Shown here piece by piece: positions 61,887 to 64,000 of a stretch of 64,000 nucleotides of DNA (position 1 is its first letter; each line of letters opens with the position of its first letter). This stretch comes from Chitinophagales bacterium. Its GTDB lineage: Bacteria > Bacteroidota > Bacteroidia > Chitinophagales > Chitinophagaceae. The notes beneath the pieces are model-generated. The model saw only the letters and a program-made list of their open reading frames with translations. It was not told the origin of the DNA and did not search any database. The position numbers and the translations under genes are program-made. Location of the stretch: NCBI GenBank assembly GCA_015654595.1, contig JAATGQ010000257.1, forward strand, positions 1 through 64,000, written 5' to 3'.

Positions 61887-62573
61887 TTAAAGTACTGCGT
61901 TGTCCCAGGAGGTATTTCCGCAATGTGGACAGGGTTGTTTTGCTCGAGCCGGGTCGACGGTCGTCCCGCAGCTGGTGCAGGCCTGGAGGGAAGGGTCGGG
62001 ATGCTGCTGAATATCATGCACCTGCTTGTCACCATCGGGTAGTACAGATAGACCGGGACGATGATGCTCGGCCAGAAAAATACTGAACTTACCGTTGGCT
62101 TCTATATAGAGCCGCTCCACCTGTCCAAGGTTATAAACCCGGTTTAAACGCAGAACGGAAAAAAGCTGTGCTCTGGAAATCCGAATTCGCCTTATGACGC
62201 CAATATCGACTACGCCATCCTTGATACAGATATCGAGACGGCCTTGTATGATCTTTTGCGCTTTCGGATAGAGGCTTATGGAAGTGACGGTTCGGTGCAT
62301 AAATAAAACCAGTGTCAATATGACTACTCCTTGTACAATACCGCGTTCGGGTGTTTCCATCGGCGGCGCTACGATTGCGCCCAGCATAATAACGACAGCC
62401 AGCTCGGTAATTGTAACCTTCCCCGACATACGTTTCCCAAGCCAGGCAACGATTACTAACAGGAAAAAATAGGTGACAGCCGTACGAAACAATATTTCGA
62501 TCAAAAACTCAGCAGGGGCATTGCCAAACAGAATGCGGTGCAAATCCCAGAGATGATAAGCGGATTTGTCCAT
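61887..62573 (-). CDS. DUF421 (YetF/YcaP-like) membrane protein with C-terminal zinc ribbon, copy 1
   Basis: A 228-residue paralogue of the next gene with the same plan: three helices in the first ~100 residues, a DUF421 domain (ICIKDGVVDIGVIRRIRISRAQLFSVLR in part), and a C-terminal ribbon with CTSCG and CPHCGN. N-terminal motif WDLHRILFGNAPAEFLIEI is shared. It is the first gene of the pair and is divergent from the alpha-amylase gene, with 124 bases between. Confidence 0.9.
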   Translation of the reverse strand: MDKSAYHLWDLHRILFGNAPAEFLIEILFRTAVTYFFLLVIVAWLGKRMSGKVTITELAVVIMLGAIVAPPMETPERGIVQGVVILTLVLFMHRTVTSISLYPKAQKIIQGRLDICIKDGVVDIGVIRRIRISRAQLFSVLRLNRVYNLGQVERLYIEANGKFSIFLAEHHRPGLSVLPDGDKQVHDIQQHPDPSLQACTSCGTTVDPARAKQPCPHCGNTSWDNAVL

Positions 62574-62697
62574 TGGACCGTAATTTTCCTATAGCAATGC
62601 AATAGTCAGACCGTTGAATGATCAACTTCCGTGCAGCAGTATTACCGTTTTCGAAACCTAGCCCAAAAATTGCATAGACAACTAAAAAGATTGGATA

Positions 62698-64000
62698 ATG
62701 GCAAATGGTACAATGATGCAATTCTTTCATTGGTATTACCCGGCAGATGGGAGTTTATGGAAGCATACAAAACAAAAAGCGCAGGAATTGGCAGACCTGG
62801 GAATAACGGCGTTATGGCTTCCGCCAGCTACAAAAGGCAAAGACGGATTGCACTCAGGCGGATATGACGCTTATGATCTTTATGACCTTGGTGAATTTGA
62901 CCAAAAAGGTTCGGTTGGTACAAAATATGGCACCAGGGAGGAGTATGCTGCCGCCATTCAGGCTTTAAAGGATAAAGGAATGGTTACATATGCTGACATG
63001 GTATTAAACCATAAGGCGGGCGCCGATGAGATAGAGCGGATACCTGTTATCCGTGTAGACCCTGAAAACCGAAACCACTTTATCGAGCCGCTGGAGATCG
63101 ACGCTCATACCCTCTTTACATTTCCTGGCCGGAAGGGTAAATATTCTTCGTTTGTGTGGGACTATCGTTGCTTTAGCGGCGTCGACTGCGCCGCTGATCT
63201 GAATGAATCAGGCATTTATAAGATACGGAATGAGTATGGGCAAGGCTGGGAAGATGTAGTGGCCAATGAGAACGGCAATTTTGATTTCCTGATGTTTGCG
63301 GATATAGAATTCCGCAATCCTTCCGTCAGGGAGGAGCTAAAACGCTGGGGAAAGTGGTATCTGGAGGTGGCGCCCATTGCCGGCGTGCGGCTGGATGCCG
63401 TCAAGCATATGGAGCCTGGTTTTATTGCCGAATGGCTGGACTATATGCGAACAGTGAAGCCCGAATTTTTTGCAGTGGGAGAGTATTGGGCGCCGGAGGA
63501 TCTTCCCATTATGGTTCGGTTCCTTGAAGTATTGGAGGAGCGTATGTCCTTGTTCGATGCGCCGCTGCACAACAATTTCTTTCAGGCATCAATAAAAGGG
63601 AAGGGATATGATCTAAGTGAAATTTTGAAGAATACCCTCCTTGAGGTCAAACCACGGTATGCCGTAACACTGGTAGACAACCACGATACACAACCCCTGC
63701 AAACGCTGGAAACCCCGGTTGGAGATTGGTTCAAACCTTTAGCTTATGCGCTGATCCTGCTGCGCGAGGCTGGTTACCCCTGCATATTTTATCCGGACCT
63801 GTTCGGCGCCCATTATGTGGGAAAAGACAAGGATGGCAAAGAGCAGGAAGTGTGGCTGAAACAGTGTCCGCACCTGGATAAGCTGTTGCTGGCGAGAAAG
63901 CAATTTGCCTATGGACTGCAACGCGATTATTTCGATGCGCCAAACTGTATTGGCTGGACGCGCGAAGGCTCAGAAGAGCAGCCCCAATCGGGATGTGCAG
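62698..64000 (+). CDS. GH13_5-type cytoplasmic alpha-amylase (3' part outside window)
   Basis: The first 434 residues of an alpha-amylase, open to the right edge. ATG 62698 gives MANGTMMQFFHWYYPADG, the standard start of liquefying/cytoplasmic amylases, with no signal peptide. Catalytic residues are D233 (AGVRLDAVKHM), E262 (FAVGEYWAP) and D330 (VDNHDTQP), close to the numbering of Bacillus licheniformis amylase. The calcium/B-domain region (YADMVLNHKAGADE) and WFKPLAYALILLREAGYPCIFY match as well. It hydrolyses internal alpha-1,4 bonds of glycogen or imported maltodextrin. Confidence 0.95.
   Translation, partial: MANGTMMQFFHWYYPADGSLWKHTKQKAQELADLGITALWLPPATKGKDGLHSGGYDAYDLYDLGEFDQKGSVGTKYGTREEYAAAIQALKDKGMVTYADMVLNHKAGADEIERIPVIRVDPENRNHFIEPLEIDAHTLFTFPGRKGKYSSFVWDYRCFSGVDCAADLNESGIYKIRNEYGQGWEDVVANENGNFDFLMFADIEFRNPSVREELKRWGKWYLEVAPIAGVRLDAVKHMEPGFIAEWLDYMRTVKPEFFAVGEYWAPEDLPIMVRFLEVLEERMSLFDAPLHNNFFQASIKGKGYDLSEILKNTLLEVKPRYAVTLVDNHDTQPLQTLETPVGDWFKPLAYALILLREAGYPCIFYPDLFGAHYVGKDKDGKEQEVWLKQCPHLDKLLLARKQFAYGLQRDYFDAPNCIGWTREGSEEQPQSGCA

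Noticed and set aside
1-64000. Reassignment of TAA/TAG to Gln in the whole genome
   Set aside because: TAA and TAG end many intact genes here at the expected family length (ABC ATPase, TolC, giant surface protein, OmpA neighbour genes), so a global code change would create absurd fusions. Only local readthrough or mutation fits.

Overview
The window looks like chromosomal DNA of a Bacteroidetes member, most likely a Chitinophagaceae relative. Reasons: a SusC/SusD-type glycan uptake locus with its own ECF sigma factor and FecR-type anti-sigma, a type IX secretion C-terminal domain on a giant surface protein, DUF1735 lipoproteins, OmpA proteins with thrombospondin type-3 repeats, promoter-like TAnnTTTG elements instead of E. 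coli-type boxes, and few Shine-Dalgarno sequences. No rRNA, tRNA, CRISPR array, transposase or phage gene was seen.

Layout. 0-4.1 kb (minus): a MacAB-TolC-like export operon (adaptor, TolC-type outer membrane protein with an odd repetitive N-terminal insert, ATPase, permease cut by the window edge). 4.3-7.5 kb (minus): an AsmA-type envelope protein split by an in-frame TAG. 7.6-14.4 kb (minus): a 2270-residue repetitive T9SS-exported surface protein. 14.6-24.7 kb: mixed metabolic and repair genes (HAD hydrolase, esterase plus GH27 alpha-galactosidase operon, DUF1080 hydrolase, GDPD, DoxX, 3-methyladenine glycosylase tag, bioA) and a histidine kinase/NarL-type regulator pair.

25-35.3 kb (minus): one polysaccharide utilisation locus in the order ECF sigma, FecR anti-sigma, SusC, SusD, GH18 endo-glycosidase, DUF1735-LamG lipoprotein, DUF1735-discoidin lipoprotein. 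The gene set resembles Bacteroides N-glycan loci. FecR and SusC each contain an in-frame TAA. A plus-strand terminator-like hairpin sits antisense in the SusC leader.

35.4-44.3 kb: an Upf1-like SF1 helicase, a CheB-CheR-PAS-histidine kinase fusion, and an OmpA protein. 44.4-54.8 kb: a FabH-like synthase, an AraC-type regulator divergent from a single-domain response regulator, a four-gene operon (glycosyltransferase, UDP-galactopyranose mutase glf, two GH1-like glycosidases), a fatty acid desaturase, a kinase-like protein that has lost its phospho-acceptor histidine, and a second AraC-type regulator. 54.8-64 kb: a stress/storage-like region with a second single-domain response regulator, two DUF892 ferritin-like proteins, a DUF2252 protein, a trehalose-synthase-like GH13 enzyme with a signal peptide, two tandem DUF421 membrane proteins with zinc ribbons, and a cytoplasmic-type GH13 alpha-amylase cut by the right edge.

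The observations most worth a second look are the three genes broken by single in-frame stop codons (two inside one locus), the repetitive insert in the TolC protein, the possible antisense RNA at SusC, the Glf/GH1-like operon, the histidine-less kinase homologue, and start codons that lie 5-8 bases after promoter-like elements, which suggests leaderless mRNAs.
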